Assembly: GCA_039810245.1 (NCBI GenBank)
Contig: JBDHWQ010000012.1
Coordinates: 1 to 64,000, forward strand
DNA length: 64,000 nucleotides
Reading direction: 5' to 3'
Source: CALDSL01 sp039810245
Lineage (GTDB): Bacteria; Chloroflexota; Anaerolineae; Anaerolineales; Anaerolineaceae
Part shown: in pieces, positions 33,053 through 45,316 of the stretch
Position numbering within the stretch: position 1 is the stretch's first letter
How the letters are laid out: the number at the start of each line of letters is the position of its first letter
Translations under genes and position numbers: made by a program
Notes under the pieces: model-generated
Seen by the model: the letters and a program-made list of their open reading frames with translations, nothing else
What the model was told of the DNA's origin: nothing
Databases searched by the model: none

Positions 33053-34525
33053 ATGACCGAACTGCTACCCAATTATGTCAATGGTACCTGGCGCGTACCT
33101 GACTATTCCGACACGCTGGACGTGACCAACCCCGCCACCGGCGAAGTGCTGGCCCGCACCCCGCTTTCCACGCCGGCCGAAGTGGACGCCGCCGTGCAGG
33201 CGGCCGCGGCCGCGTTCCAGGCCTGGCGGCGCGTGCCCGCCACGCAGCGCATCCAGTACCTGTTTAAGCTCAAGATGCTGATGGAAGAGCATTTCGAAGC
33301 GCTGGCGCGCAGCATTACGGTCGAAAACGGGAAAATTCTGGACGACGCGCGCGGCGAGATGCGCCGCGCGGTAGAAAACGTGGAAGTGGCGTGCGGCATC
33401 CCCAGCCTGATGCAGGGCGACTTCAGCGAAGACATCGCGCGCGGGATCGACGAATACATGATCCGCCAGCCGGTGGGCGTGTGCGCCATCATCGCGCCGT
33501 TCAACTTCCCCGGCATGATTCCTTTCTGGTACCTGCCCTACGCGGTGGCGTGCGGCAACACCGTGATCCTCAAGCCATCCGAGCGCACGCCGATGACCAT
33601 GCGCTTTGCCCTGCAGCTTATGGAGCAGGCTGGCTTCCCTGCCGGCGTGGTCAACCTGGTCAATGGCGGGCCAGAGGTGGTCAACGCGCTGCTCGACCAT
33701 CCCGGCATCCACGCGGTAAGCTTTGTGGGCTCCACGCCGGTGGCGCTGCACGTATACAGCCGCGCTTCGGCCAGCGGCAAGCGCGTGCAGGCGCAGGGCG
33801 GGGCCAAAAACCCGCTGATCATCCTGCCCGACGCCGACCTGGAAATGACCACCAACATCGTCACCGACAGCGTGTACGGCAATGCCGGTCAGCGCTGCCT
33901 GGCGGCCTCGACCATTGTGATGGTGGAAGGCGCGGACAAGAAATTCAAGACCGCGCTGGCCGACGCGGCGCGCTCGCGCGTGGTGGGCAACGGGCTAACC
34001 CAGGGCGTGCATATGGGGCCGGTGATCACGCTGCAGAGCAAGGCGCGCATCGAAGGGCTGATCCAGAAGGGCGTGGACGAGGGCGCGCAGTTGCTGGTGG
34101 ACGGGCGCAATGCGGCCGTTCCCGGCGGCGAGCGCGGCTACTTCCTGCGCCCCACCATCCTGGATAATGTCGCCCTGGGCAGCACCATCGCCACCACCGA
34201 GGTCTTTGGCCCGGTGATGGGCATGGTGCACCTGAATTCGGTGGATGAGGCGATCCAGTTCGTCAACAGCGGCAAGTACGGCAACATGGCGTGCATCTTC
34301 ACCAGCAGCGGCGCAGCGGCGCGCAGGTTCCGCAGCGAGTGCGAGGCCGGCAACATCGGCATCAACATCGGCGTGGCCGCGCCAATGGCCTTCTTCCCCT
34401 TCAGCGGCTGGAAAGACAGCTTCTTCGGCACGCTGCACGGTCAGAGCAAGCACGCAGTGGAGTTCTTCACCCAGACCAAGGTGGTGGTGGAGCGCTGGCT
34501 GCGCGAGTGGAACCGCCAGTTCTAA
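33053..34525 (+). CDS. iolA: Methylmalonate-semialdehyde dehydrogenase (CoA-acylating)
   Basis: The ATG at 33053 (MTELLPNYVNGTW) is preferred, with GAGGA upstream, giving 490 residues; the open frame extends further upstream without homology-like sequence. It has the aldehyde-dehydrogenase blocks PFNFPGMIPFWYLPYAVACGNTVILKPSE-like, FVGSTPV and NAGQRCLAAS with catalytic Cys282, the MmsA/IolA signature. The enzyme converts malonate semialdehyde to acetyl-CoA at the end of inositol degradation, and methylmalonate semialdehyde in valine breakdown. The Rhs insert separates it from the other iol genes; a terminator follows at 34548. Confidence 0.95.
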   Translation: MTELLPNYVNGTWRVPDYSDTLDVTNPATGEVLARTPLSTPAEVDAAVQAAAAAFQAWRRVPATQRIQYLFKLKMLMEEHFEALARSITVENGKILDDARGEMRRAVENVEVACGIPSLMQGDFSEDIARGIDEYMIRQPVGVCAIIAPFNFPGMIPFWYLPYAVACGNTVILKPSERTPMTMRFALQLMEQAGFPAGVVNLVNGGPEVVNALLDHPGIHAVSFVGSTPVALHVYSRASASGKRVQAQGGAKNPLIILPDADLEMTTNIVTDSVYGNAGQRCLAASTIVMVEGADKKFKTALADAARSRVVGNGLTQGVHMGPVITLQSKARIEGLIQKGVDEGAQLLVDGRNAAVPGGERGYFLRPTILDNVALGSTIATTEVFGPVMGMVHLNSVDEAIQFVNSGKYGNMACIFTSSGAAARRFRSECEAGNIGINIGVAAPMAFFPFSGWKDSFFGTLHGQSKHAVEFFTQTKVVVERWLREWNRQF

Positions 34526-34547
34526 GGCGCATCGTGGAATACTTCGA

Positions 34548-34572
34548 CGGCGGGCGCATGCGCCCGCCGTTT
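34548..34572 (+). terminator. Rho-independent-type terminator after iolA
   Basis: CGGCGGGCGC and GCGCCCGCCG form a perfect GC-rich hairpin followed by a short T-stretch, 23 bases after the iolA stop. The remaining sequence up to 34820 (about 250 bases) carries no clear gene and probably contains the ettA promoter and leader. Confidence 0.75.
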
Positions 34573-34820
34573 CCATTTACAGCGGGATTCAGGTAGAATG
34601 GGGGCAGCCGATTGAGCCGCCCAATTTTCGCAGGGGCGGTCCCCCGACCCGCCCGCTATGGCGGAGATGTGTTCATTACCAATGTAGGCACAGGAAATGC
34701 CGGGGGACGATATGTGCCCATCCAGGCTTTATCGCAAAAAGACAGCAGCGGGGGGCTAGGGTACCGCCCGTACGAAAGACAAATCTCGAAACGAAACGAT
34801 CTAACAGAGGTGAACCAACC

Positions 34821-36497
34821 ATGTCTGACCAGCAGGTGATATTCTCCATGGTGCGCGTGGGGCGCGTGTTCCCGCCCACCAACAAGCAGGTGCTGCGCGA
34901 TATCTCGCTCGGCTTCTACTACGGCGCCAAGATCGGCGTGCTGGGGCTCAACGGGGCCGGCAAGAGCACCCTGCTGCGCGTCATCGCCGGGAAGGATGAC
35001 GGCTACAACGGCGAAGTCACCTTTTCTAAGGGTTACAGCACCGGGCTGCTGGAGCAGGAGCCCCAGCTCGACAACACCAAGACCGTGCGCCAGGTGGTGG
35101 AAGAAGCCGTCCAGCCGGTGGTGGACATGCTGCGCCGCTACGACGAGGTCAACGCCATGTTCGCCGACCCCAACGCCGATTACGACGCGCTGATTGCCGA
35201 ACAGTCGCGGCTGCAGGAAGAGCTGGACAAGCACGAAGCCTGGACGCTGGACAACCGCCTGGAGATCGCCATGGACGCGCTGCGCTGCCCGCCGGGCGAT
35301 ACCCCGGTGAATGTGCTTTCCGGCGGCGAGCGCCGCCGCGTGGCGCTGTGCCGCCTGCTGCTCACCCAGCCGGACATTCTGCTGCTGGACGAACCTACCA
35401 ACCATCTCGACGCCGAGTCGGTGGCCTGGCTGGAGCGCCACCTGCGCGAATACCCCGGCACGGTGATCGCCGTCACCCACGACCGTTACTTCCTCGATAA
35501 CGTGGCCGGTTGGATTCTGGAGCTGGACCGCGGTTACGGCATCCCCTGGCGCGGCAATTACTCCTCGTGGCTGGAGCAGAAGCAGGACCGGCTGCAGAAA
35601 GAGGAACAGTCGGAGAGCAAGCGTGTGCGCACGCTGGAGCGCGAGCTGGAGTGGATCCGCATGTCGCCCAAGGCGCGCCAGTCAAAGGGCAAGGCGCGCG
35701 TCACCGCCTATGAAAAGCTGCTCAGCCAGGAGACCGAAAAACGCCGCGAAGACCTGGAAATCTACATCCCGCCCGGCCCGCGCCTGGGCGACGTGGTGTT
35801 CCAGTTTGACCACGTTTCCAAGGCCTACGGCGACCGCCTGCTGATCGATGACCTGTCGTTCAGCGTGCCGGCGGGTGGCATTGTTGGCGTGGTGGGGCCC
35901 AACGGCGCGGGCAAAACCACGCTGCTGCGGCTGATCACCGGGCAGGAGCAGCCGGATAAGGGCAGCATCCAGCGCGGTGCCACGGTCAAGCTGGCCTACG
36001 TGGACCAGAGCCGCGAGAGCCTCGACCCGGAAAAGACGGTGTGGGAAGAGATCAGCGAGGGCCAGGATCAGATTGACCTGGGCGGGCGCAAGCGCAACTC
36101 GCGCGCCTATGTGTCCAGCTTCAACTTCCAGGGGCCGGACCAGCAGAAGAAGGTGGGGACGCTTTCGGGTGGCGAGCGCAACCGGGTGCACCTGGCGCGC
36201 ATCCTCAAGAGCGGGGCCAACGTGATCCTGCTGGACGAGCCCACCAACGACCTGGATGTTAACACGCTGCGCGCGCTGGAAGAAGCCCTGGACACCTTCG
36301 CCGGCACGGCGGTGGTGGTCTCGCACGACCGCTGGTTCCTCGACCGCGTGGCGACGCACATCCTCGCCTTCGAGGGCGACAGCCAGGTGCGCTTCTTCGA
36401 GGGCGGCTGGACGGATTATGAGGCCGACCTCAAGCGCCGGCTGGGCAAAGACGCCGACACCCCGCACCGCATCAAATACCGCAATCTAACGCGGTAA
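34821..36497 (+). CDS. ettA: ABC-F ATPase, energy-dependent translational throttle EttA
   Basis: The 558-residue protein (ATG at 34821, GAGG twelve bases upstream) has two ABC domains: Walker A GLNGAGKST and GPNGAGKTT, signatures LSGGERRR and LSGGERNR, and Walker B LLLDEPTNHLD and ILLDEPTNDLD. An arm and a linker rich in charged residues lie between them. Length and sequence match E. coli EttA (555 residues), which binds the ribosomal E site and gates the first peptide bond according to ATP/ADP. There are no membrane segments. It is probably a separate transcription unit. Confidence 0.93.
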   Translation: MSDQQVIFSMVRVGRVFPPTNKQVLRDISLGFYYGAKIGVLGLNGAGKSTLLRVIAGKDDGYNGEVTFSKGYSTGLLEQEPQLDNTKTVRQVVEEAVQPVVDMLRRYDEVNAMFADPNADYDALIAEQSRLQEELDKHEAWTLDNRLEIAMDALRCPPGDTPVNVLSGGERRRVALCRLLLTQPDILLLDEPTNHLDAESVAWLERHLREYPGTVIAVTHDRYFLDNVAGWILELDRGYGIPWRGNYSSWLEQKQDRLQKEEQSESKRVRTLERELEWIRMSPKARQSKGKARVTAYEKLLSQETEKRREDLEIYIPPGPRLGDVVFQFDHVSKAYGDRLLIDDLSFSVPAGGIVGVVGPNGAGKTTLLRLITGQEQPDKGSIQRGATVKLAYVDQSRESLDPEKTVWEEISEGQDQIDLGGRKRNSRAYVSSFNFQGPDQQKKVGTLSGGERNRVHLARILKSGANVILLDEPTNDLDVNTLRALEEALDTFAGTAVVVSHDRWFLDRVATHILAFEGDSQVRFFEGGWTDYEADLKRRLGKDADTPHRIKYRNLTR

Positions 36498-36652
36498 AAA
36501 ACAGTACAAACATCATCTTGCGCGGGGGCGCGGGATGCGCCTACAATAAACCATTCACCATCGGTGGTCGGTATTGGTATTTGCCTGCCGGCGTCGGGCC
36601 AGCGCGCCCGTCGAAAAGTGCCGCCGCCCTGCTACACGTGGAGGCCACCGAT

Positions 36653-37530
36653 ATGAACCCCTGGAACGAGTACATCCTTGCCGAAAGCGTGGACGAAGCC
36701 GTCGCCGCGCTGTCGCAACCCGGCGCCCAGCCCGTGGCGGGCGGCACCGACCTGCTGCTGGAAATTCAGCAGGGGCGGCGCGCGCCCTGCCCCACCCTGG
36801 TCGACCTGACGCGCATCCCCGCGCTGCAGCGCCTGGAAACGCGTGACGGCCGGCTGCTGATCGGCGCGGCCGCCCCGGTGGCCTGCGTGGCCAGCCACCC
36901 GCTGGTGCTGCGCCACGCCCGCGCGCTGAGCGAGGCCTGCCGGCTGATCGGCGGGCCGCAGGTGCGCAATACCGCCACGCTGGGCGGCAATGTGGCTCAC
37001 GCCCTGCCCGCCGCAGACGGCATGATCGCCCTGGTGGCGCTGGACGCGCAGGTCGAGATCGCCGGGCCGGGTGACACGCGCACCGCGCCCATCCTCAGCC
37101 TGTTCCGCGGGCCGGGGCAGAACACCCTGGCCGCCGGGGAAATTTGGCTGCATTTTTCGCTGCCCCTGCGCGCAAACGGCGAGGGCAGCGCCTTCGGCCG
37201 CATCATGCGCCCGCAGGGCGTGGCGCTGCCCATCCTCAACCTGGCCGTCTGGCTGGCGCGGCAGGGCCAGCGCGTGGCCGCTGCGCGCATCGCCGCGGGG
37301 CCGGCCGGGCCAACCCCGCGCCGCGCCGTGGAAGTCGAAGCGCTGCTCGCCGGCCAGTCATGGAGCGCGGAGCTGGTGCAGGCCGCGGCCGCACGGCTGC
37401 GCGAGACCGCCACCTTCCGCAGCAGCGCGCGCCGCGCCAGCGCCGAATACCGTTACCACCTGGGCGGGGTTTTACTGGAAGAGGTGCTCGCTGCCGCGTG
37501 GGAGCGCGCCGGTGAAGAGGAGAGCGCTGC

Positions 37531-37534
<4 letters not shown>
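36653..37534 (+). CDS. FAD-binding subunit of a molybdenum hydroxylase (CoxM/XdhB-like)
   Basis: The 293-residue protein shows the two FAD-binding blocks of the family, VAGGTDLL (28-35) and NTATLGGNV (about 104-112). These subunits pass electrons between the 2Fe-2S clusters and the acceptor. Its stop overlaps the ATG of the next gene (ATGA), which encodes the iron-sulfur and molybdopterin parts, so the two form one enzyme. The start at 36653 fits the family's N-terminus; upstream in-frame sequence is not conserved-looking. Confidence 0.9.
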
Positions 37535-40338
<2,804 letters not shown>

Positions 40339-40344
40339 AGTATG

Positions 40345-40385
40345 GGAATCCTTAGGGATGCCGTTCCGGCATACCTAAGGATTCC
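40345..40385. terminator. Bidirectional terminator between convergent genes
   Basis: GGAATCCTTAGGGATGCCG and CGGCATACCTAAGGATTCC form 19-base arms with one mismatch and a three-base loop. It lies in the 55 bases between the convergent molybdenum hydroxylase and GH4 genes and can serve both strands (followed by AAAA on the plus strand). Confidence 0.75.
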
Positions 40386-40393
40386 AAAACCCA

Positions 40394-41719
40394 TTACACG
40401 ACAAACCGCTGGAACTGCGGCAGGTACTCCTGATTGCACTGGAACATCTCGTTCACCAGCGCGCGGATTTCTGCCAGCGACAGCACCGCGGCGGTCAGCG
40501 GGTCGTGCGCCACGGCGCGGAACACGGCGGTCGGATCGCCGGCCAGCGAGGCATTGATCACCATTTCCTCGATCCCGGCGTTGAGCTGCGTGAGCAGGGC
40601 GCACTCGGGCGGCAGCGCGCCCACCGGCTGCGGGTAGAACCCGGCCGCATCCACCATCACCGGCACTTCCACGCACGCGCCCTGCGGCAGGTTGCTGATC
40701 CAACCCTGGTTGGGAACGTTGCCGTTGAACCGGTACGCATCCCCGCCGGCCAGCGCATTGATGATATACGCCGCGTATTCCGACCCGCGCGCCAGCACGA
40801 TGGGTGTATCCGCGGCGAACCAGTCGCGCGCCTTCACCTTCCAGGTGGCCTCGTTTTTCTGGTATTCCTTCAATATATATGCGTGTTGGCCGGGGTTCCA
40901 ACCGCTGCCCGGAGCGCAGTACGTTTCGACCAAATCCGGGCGCTTGCGGAACCACCAGTTGTATTCCGAATTGTGCCCGCTGGACTCGGTGACGTAATAG
41001 CCCAGGTGCAGGTACATCTCGTTGCGCACAATCTCCTGACGGTAGACCTCGGGCCGCTCGGTCACCGCGCGGTAGATCAGCGGGTAGGCGTCTTCGCCCT
41101 TCCAGCGATAATCCAGGTACCAGGCCTGGTGGTTAATCCCGGCGCAGGTATAGCTAATCTCGTCTTCCGGCGCGCCGATCCAGCCGGCCAGCATCGCCGC
41201 CGTGCCCTGCACCGAGTGGCACAGCCCGGTGACGGTGATGCCGGTTGCGCGCTGTAGCGCGCCGCACAGCATGGCCATCGGGTTGGTGTAGTTCAGCAGC
41301 ACCGCGCCGGGGCAGTAACGCTCCATATCGCGCGCGATCTCCAGCATCGGGTTGACCGTGCGCAGGAAGCGGAAGACACCGGCGATAGAGCGCGTGTCGC
41401 CCACGTTCATATCCACGCCATAGCGCATCGGGATTTCGATGTCGTGCCGCCACACGTCCGTACTGCCGGCCAGGATGGTGGTCAACACCACGTCCGCGCC
41501 GCGCAGCGCCTCGGCGCGGTCCAGCGTGGCGGTCACTCGCGCCGGGTAGCCGCCCAGGCGGATGATCTTCTGCGCGGCCTGGAACGAAAATTCCAACCGC
41601 TCCGAATCAATATCCATCAGCGCAATCTCCGCGCCTTCCAGCAGGGGGAAGGTCAGCAGGTCGCGCACCAGTTCACGCGTAAAACCCAGGCTTCCGGCGC
41701 CAATAAAGGTAATCTTCAT
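40394..41719 (-). CDS. Glycoside hydrolase family 4 (alpha-galactosidase/glucosidase-like)
   Basis: The ATG at 41719 with GAGGAAGC upstream gives 441 residues. The N-terminus is an NAD-binding Rossmann fold (KITFIGAGSLGFTREL). NYTNPMAM and GLCHSVQGT contain the conserved Asn and the metal-binding Cys-His of GH4, and AGINHQAWYLD supplies another metal ligand. GH4 enzymes cleave glycosides by transient NAD oxidation and need Mn. The SGHNSEYNWWFRKR block resembles MelA alpha-galactosidases. No transporter is adjacent. It is transcribed away from the polysaccharide locus; the 272-base gap to 41992 must hold divergent promoters (TATAAT on the minus strand near 41829, TAAAAT on the plus strand near 41930). 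Confidence 0.9.
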   Translation of the reverse strand: MKITFIGAGSLGFTRELVRDLLTFPLLEGAEIALMDIDSERLEFSFQAAQKIIRLGGYPARVTATLDRAEALRGADVVLTTILAGSTDVWRHDIEIPMRYGVDMNVGDTRSIAGVFRFLRTVNPMLEIARDMERYCPGAVLLNYTNPMAMLCGALQRATGITVTGLCHSVQGTAAMLAGWIGAPEDEISYTCAGINHQAWYLDYRWKGEDAYPLIYRAVTERPEVYRQEIVRNEMYLHLGYYVTESSGHNSEYNWWFRKRPDLVETYCAPGSGWNPGQHAYILKEYQKNEATWKVKARDWFAADTPIVLARGSEYAAYIINALAGGDAYRFNGNVPNQGWISNLPQGACVEVPVMVDAAGFYPQPVGALPPECALLTQLNAGIEEMVINASLAGDPTAVFRAVAHDPLTAAVLSLAEIRALVNEMFQCNQEYLPQFQRFVV

Positions 41720-41991
41720 GCTTCCTCGACGAATAACTGCTATGCGGTAAAAAAAAAGAACCGGCAAGCGCCAGTGCTGCCCTGCTGCCGGAAAGACCGG
41801 GATCATGCCCAACGGGAGATACCCCAATTATAGTATGAAAGCCGCACGCCACTATACGTTTTAACAAAACTGGAAAGCCCGTGTCCGCCCCTCCGCTGCG
41901 GAACCACATAGAGCCCGGTAAAGTGTGTTAAAATACCCCCAGGCGGCGGCAGCCACGCTTCGCGCCGACCCCACCCGCCCCAAGAGCAGCA

Positions 41992-42849
41992 ATGGCACAA
42001 AGCATCGAAAACGAAGATTGGACCCTGGTAATTAAGCCGCGGCGCAACCTGCTGGATTTGCGCCTGCGCGAGCTGTGGCAGTACCGCGACCTGGTGCTGT
42101 TGTTCGTGCGCCGTGATTTCGTCTCGGTCTACAAGCAAACCATCCTCGGCCCGTTCTGGTACATCATCCAGCCGCTGCTGACCACGATCACATTCACCGT
42201 GATCTTTGGCCGCGTGGCAAAGCTGCCCACCGACGGACTGCCGCAGTTCCTGTTTTACCTGTCTGGCACGGTGATCTGGCGTTACTTCGATGAATGCCTG
42301 ACGAAGACCAGCAACACGTTTGTGAATAACACCAACCTGTTTGGCAAGGTCTATTTTCCGCGCATGGCGGTGCCGGTCTCCATCCTGCTGTCCAACCTGA
42401 TCACGTTCTTCGTGCAGTTCGTGCTGTTTCTGATCTTCCTGGCCTTCTTTATGCTCAGCGGCAGCCCGGTAGCTCCGAACCTGTGGGCGCTGCTCACCCC
42501 GGTGCTAATCATCATGATGGCCGGGCTGGGTCTGGGGTTTGGCATTATCATTTCTTCGCTCACCACTAAGTACCGCGATCTGCGCTTTCTGGTGCAGTTC
42601 GGCGTGCAGCTGCTCATGTACGCCACCCCGGTAATTTACCCCGCCTCGGCCATCCCGGCCCAATTCCAGACGTTGATCAAGCTCAACCCCATGACGCCCA
42701 TCGTCGAGACCTTCCGCTTCGCCTTCCTCGGCGCCGGCTCCGTCCACCCGCTGGACCTGGCTTACAGCTTCGGCTTTATGATCGTCATCGTCTTAATTGG
42801 CGCAGTGCTCTTCAACCGCGTCGAAGCCACGTTTATGGATACTGTCTAA
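41992..42849 (+). CDS. wzm: ABC-2 polysaccharide export permease (Wzm-like)
   Basis: The 285-residue membrane protein has the family start LWQYRDLVLLFVRRDF and about six helices with the conserved LGPFWYIIQPLL and LMYATPVIYP segments. It is the channel of an ABC exporter for lipid-linked O-antigen, teichoic-acid-like or other glycans. It is the first gene of the glycan locus, with the ATPase gene 66 bases downstream after a stem-loop. Confidence 0.93.
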   Translation: MAQSIENEDWTLVIKPRRNLLDLRLRELWQYRDLVLLFVRRDFVSVYKQTILGPFWYIIQPLLTTITFTVIFGRVAKLPTDGLPQFLFYLSGTVIWRYFDECLTKTSNTFVNNTNLFGKVYFPRMAVPVSILLSNLITFFVQFVLFLIFLAFFMLSGSPVAPNLWALLTPVLIIMMAGLGLGFGIIISSLTTKYRDLRFLVQFGVQLLMYATPVIYPASAIPAQFQTLIKLNPMTPIVETFRFAFLGAGSVHPLDLAYSFGFMIVIVLIGAVLFNRVEATFMDTV

Positions 42850-42856
42850 GGGAAAC

Positions 42857-42901
42857 TGTGTGAGGGATCTGACGGGTTTCGCCCGGCAGACCCCTCACAC
42901 A
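42857..42901 (+). terminator. Stem-loop between wzm and wzt
   Basis: TGTGTGAGGGATCTG pairs with CAGACCCCTCACACA with one mismatch, enclosing a smaller GGG/CCC stem. It starts eight bases after the wzm stop. There is no T-run, so it more likely tunes expression inside the operon than ends it. Confidence 0.5.
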
Positions 42902-42915
42902 ATCCCCATATTCTT

Positions 42916-44181
42916 ATGGCTACTGTCATCTCTGTCGAAAACGTTTCCAAAGCTTACCGCCTGGGTCTGATTGACGCGCGCACGCTCTCCAACGAGATCC
43001 GCGTGGCTCTGGCGCGCATGCGCGGCAAACCCAACCCACTCTTGAAAGTCGACCAGGAACACCTCGCCAACCGCGAGGGTGAAATCATTTGGGCGCTGCG
43101 CGATGTCAGTTTTAAGGTGGAGCAGGGCGAAGTGTTAGGCATCATCGGGCGCAACGGCTCGGGCAAGAGCACGCTGCTCAAGATCCTTTCCCGCATCACC
43201 GCGCCAACCAGCGGCACGCTGCGCGCCAAAGGGCGCATTGCCAGCCTGCTGGAAGTGGGCACCGGCTTTCACCCCGATCTAACCGGGCGCGAAAATGTCT
43301 ACCTCAACGGCGCCATCCTGGGCATGAATCGCGATGAAGTCAGCCGCAAGTTTGAGGAAATCGTGGATTTTTCTGGCGTCGAAACATTCATTGATACGCC
43401 GGTCAAACGCTACTCCAGTGGGATGTACGTGCGCCTTGCGTTTTCCGTCGCAGCCCACCTGGAACCGGAAATCCTGATCCTGGATGAGGTGCTGGCAGTA
43501 GGCGACGCCGACTTTCAGAAGAAATGCTTGAAGAAGATGGCCGAAGTGGCAGGCGAAGGCCGCACCGTGCTGTTCGTCAGCCATAACATGACGGCAGTAG
43601 TACAGTTGTGTCGTAACGCCGTACTATTAGATAACGGAACACTTATTGAAATGGGGCAGGTAGATAAAGTTATCCAACGGTATATATCAAACAATACCGA
43701 GACCCAGATAAGTATCAATACGTCATTATCTGGCAACGACCAATTTTCAATAACTGATGCATACCTTTTAAATACTGCCGGAGACCGTATCCAATCCCCC
43801 ATTTCTGGTAGTGAAATTCGCCTCGTGTTGGAGTATGAAAGCCGAGACACATTGCTCAACAGCACCGCAATGGTCACAATTTATAACTTCCATAATACGC
43901 CAATAGCTCATCTCAACTCAAAGGCCTCATTTGGTAGTGCCACAATTTCAGCCGGAAAAGGGAAATTGATTTGTAGAATTCCGAAAGTCCCTTTGCCATA
44001 CACAAGTTATCATGTTGGTGCTGCCATAACGAGCGGCGATCGCCAGGTGTACCACTCGTCTAATATACTGAACTTTTCTGTTGCAGCAAGCAAGTTTTAC
44101 CCCAATTCTTACATGCCGCCCGCATCCTATTCCCTCGTACTGGTTGAGAATGAGTGGATATTTCAAGGGAAAAATGAGTGA
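42916..44181 (+). CDS. wzt: Polysaccharide export ATP-binding protein with C-terminal Wzt carbohydrate-binding domain
   Basis: The 421-residue protein has an ABC domain (about 1-245) with Walker A GRNGSGKST, signature YSSGMYVRLAFS, Walker B ILILDEVLAVGD and H-loop FVSHNM. A Wzt-C beta-sandwich follows (about 270-400: SGSEIRLVLEYES, GKGKLICRIPKVPL, YHVGAAITSGD). In O9a-type systems this domain recognises the finished glycan end, setting export specificity. The ATPase part is GC-rich like its neighbours, while from about 43600 the DNA is clearly AT-rich, so the gene looks mosaic. It overlaps the next gene by eight bases. Confidence 0.93.
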   Translation: MATVISVENVSKAYRLGLIDARTLSNEIRVALARMRGKPNPLLKVDQEHLANREGEIIWALRDVSFKVEQGEVLGIIGRNGSGKSTLLKILSRITAPTSGTLRAKGRIASLLEVGTGFHPDLTGRENVYLNGAILGMNRDEVSRKFEEIVDFSGVETFIDTPVKRYSSGMYVRLAFSVAAHLEPEILILDEVLAVGDADFQKKCLKKMAEVAGEGRTVLFVSHNMTAVVQLCRNAVLLDNGTLIEMGQVDKVIQRYISNNTETQISINTSLSGNDQFSITDAYLLNTAGDRIQSPISGSEIRLVLEYESRDTLLNSTAMVTIYNFHNTPIAHLNSKASFGSATISAGKGKLICRIPKVPLPYTSYHVGAAITSGDRQVYHSSNILNFSVAASKFYPNSYMPPASYSLVLVENEWIFQGKNE

Positions 44182-45307
44182 AAAAACGGATTGCATCCTA
44201 TTCGGGGGCTACGCTGGTGGCAATGCAGGCGATGAGTTAACCCTCGCCCTTGCCCTAAAAGACACACAAAAACAGTTTCAGCATGTTTCGGTATTGAGCA
44301 GAAATCCAGAGTATACGCAATGGCTCTTCCCAGGAACAAAAGTGATCCGTGTCCCTGCGCTGCATTTTGATGGGCAGCGGTCATTTTTGGAAAGGTTATT
44401 GCCAGCGGCATCTGCCAGAAAGTCCATACGGAAAAAGGCAATCTTCCATTGGTTCGAGCAATGCTTACAGGCCGGAGGACCATGGATCGACGCCATCTGT
44501 AAATCCGGGCAGATGTACCTTGTCGGAGGAGGGTATTTAACAGATCACTTTCCGTTATATGAGTTTCTTTTGCCTGTTTGGATCGCCCGTAAATGCGGTA
44601 TACCGGTTACGACTGCCCCTCTGGGCATTGGACCAATTCGAGATCTTGCATTATTGGAAATTGCTATATCGCTACTTCGAGAAACCCATCTTCAAGTTCG
44701 AGATAATTTTTCCTTAGCATTTTGCAACCATCATGATTTGCGTGCAATTTTGAAAGAAGACGATGGTTTCCGCCTATTGGAAGTTATACCCGAGGCACAA
44801 ATCTCGACAAACCAGGTACCAAACAGGAAAGTTGGGATCTGCATGTTTTACCAGCAGGGAAGTGAGATAACAAAATTTGCGGCCAATGAATGGTATGAAG
44901 CCCTTCTTAAACAATTGCGAGATAGAATCGGTGAAGAACATATAGAAGGATTTTGCTTTCATACTGCGTATACAATGGATTTTTATCAAACAATCACTTG
45001 CTTCCAGAATGCTGGAATACAGGCATCACGGGTTTTACCCCCATTTATCGATTATCGACTGGCGTTCCGGAATCTCCAAAATTATTCGGCAATTCTGACA
45101 ACACGGTTCCATGCAGCAGTAGCATCATCCGTCTTCAATATTCCATGCTTCGCGGTATCTTCTGGTACCTATTACCAGAGCAAAATGGAATTAGCTTTAG
45201 AAGGCAGAAGTTCGGTAACTCCAGTAGAACTTACGAAACAAGATCCACAAAAACTCGCTGATTATCTGGCAGACCTGTATTTGCATCAGGGCAAGATAGG
45301 AGATTAG
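44174..45307 (+). CDS. Polysaccharide pyruvyl transferase family protein
   Basis: The ATG at 44174 overlaps the wzt stop and gives 377 residues. The N-terminal GGYAGGNAGDE is the CsaB/PssM-type motif, followed by YLVGGGYLTD and, near the end, LTTRFHAAVASSVFNIPCFAVS, the conserved nucleotide/PEP region. The enzyme adds pyruvate ketals to sugars of surface glycans. The whole gene is AT-rich, like the end of wzt, and unlike the following genes. The two may have been acquired together: the modification would be what the new Wzt-C domain recognises. Confidence 0.85.
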   Translation: MSEKTDCILFGGYAGGNAGDELTLALALKDTQKQFQHVSVLSRNPEYTQWLFPGTKVIRVPALHFDGQRSFLERLLPAASARKSIRKKAIFHWFEQCLQAGGPWIDAICKSGQMYLVGGGYLTDHFPLYEFLLPVWIARKCGIPVTTAPLGIGPIRDLALLEIAISLLRETHLQVRDNFSLAFCNHHDLRAILKEDDGFRLLEVIPEAQISTNQVPNRKVGICMFYQQGSEITKFAANEWYEALLKQLRDRIGEEHIEGFCFHTAYTMDFYQTITCFQNAGIQASRVLPPFIDYRLAFRNLQNYSAILTTRFHAAVASSVFNIPCFAVSSGTYYQSKMELALEGRSSVTPVELTKQDPQKLADYLADLYLHQGKIGD

Positions 45308-45316
45308 GATATAGAG

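Noticed and set aside
34612..34839. 75-codon frame between iolA and ettA
   Set aside because: No ribosome-binding site and it runs into the ettA start in another frame; the region is better explained as promoter and leader.
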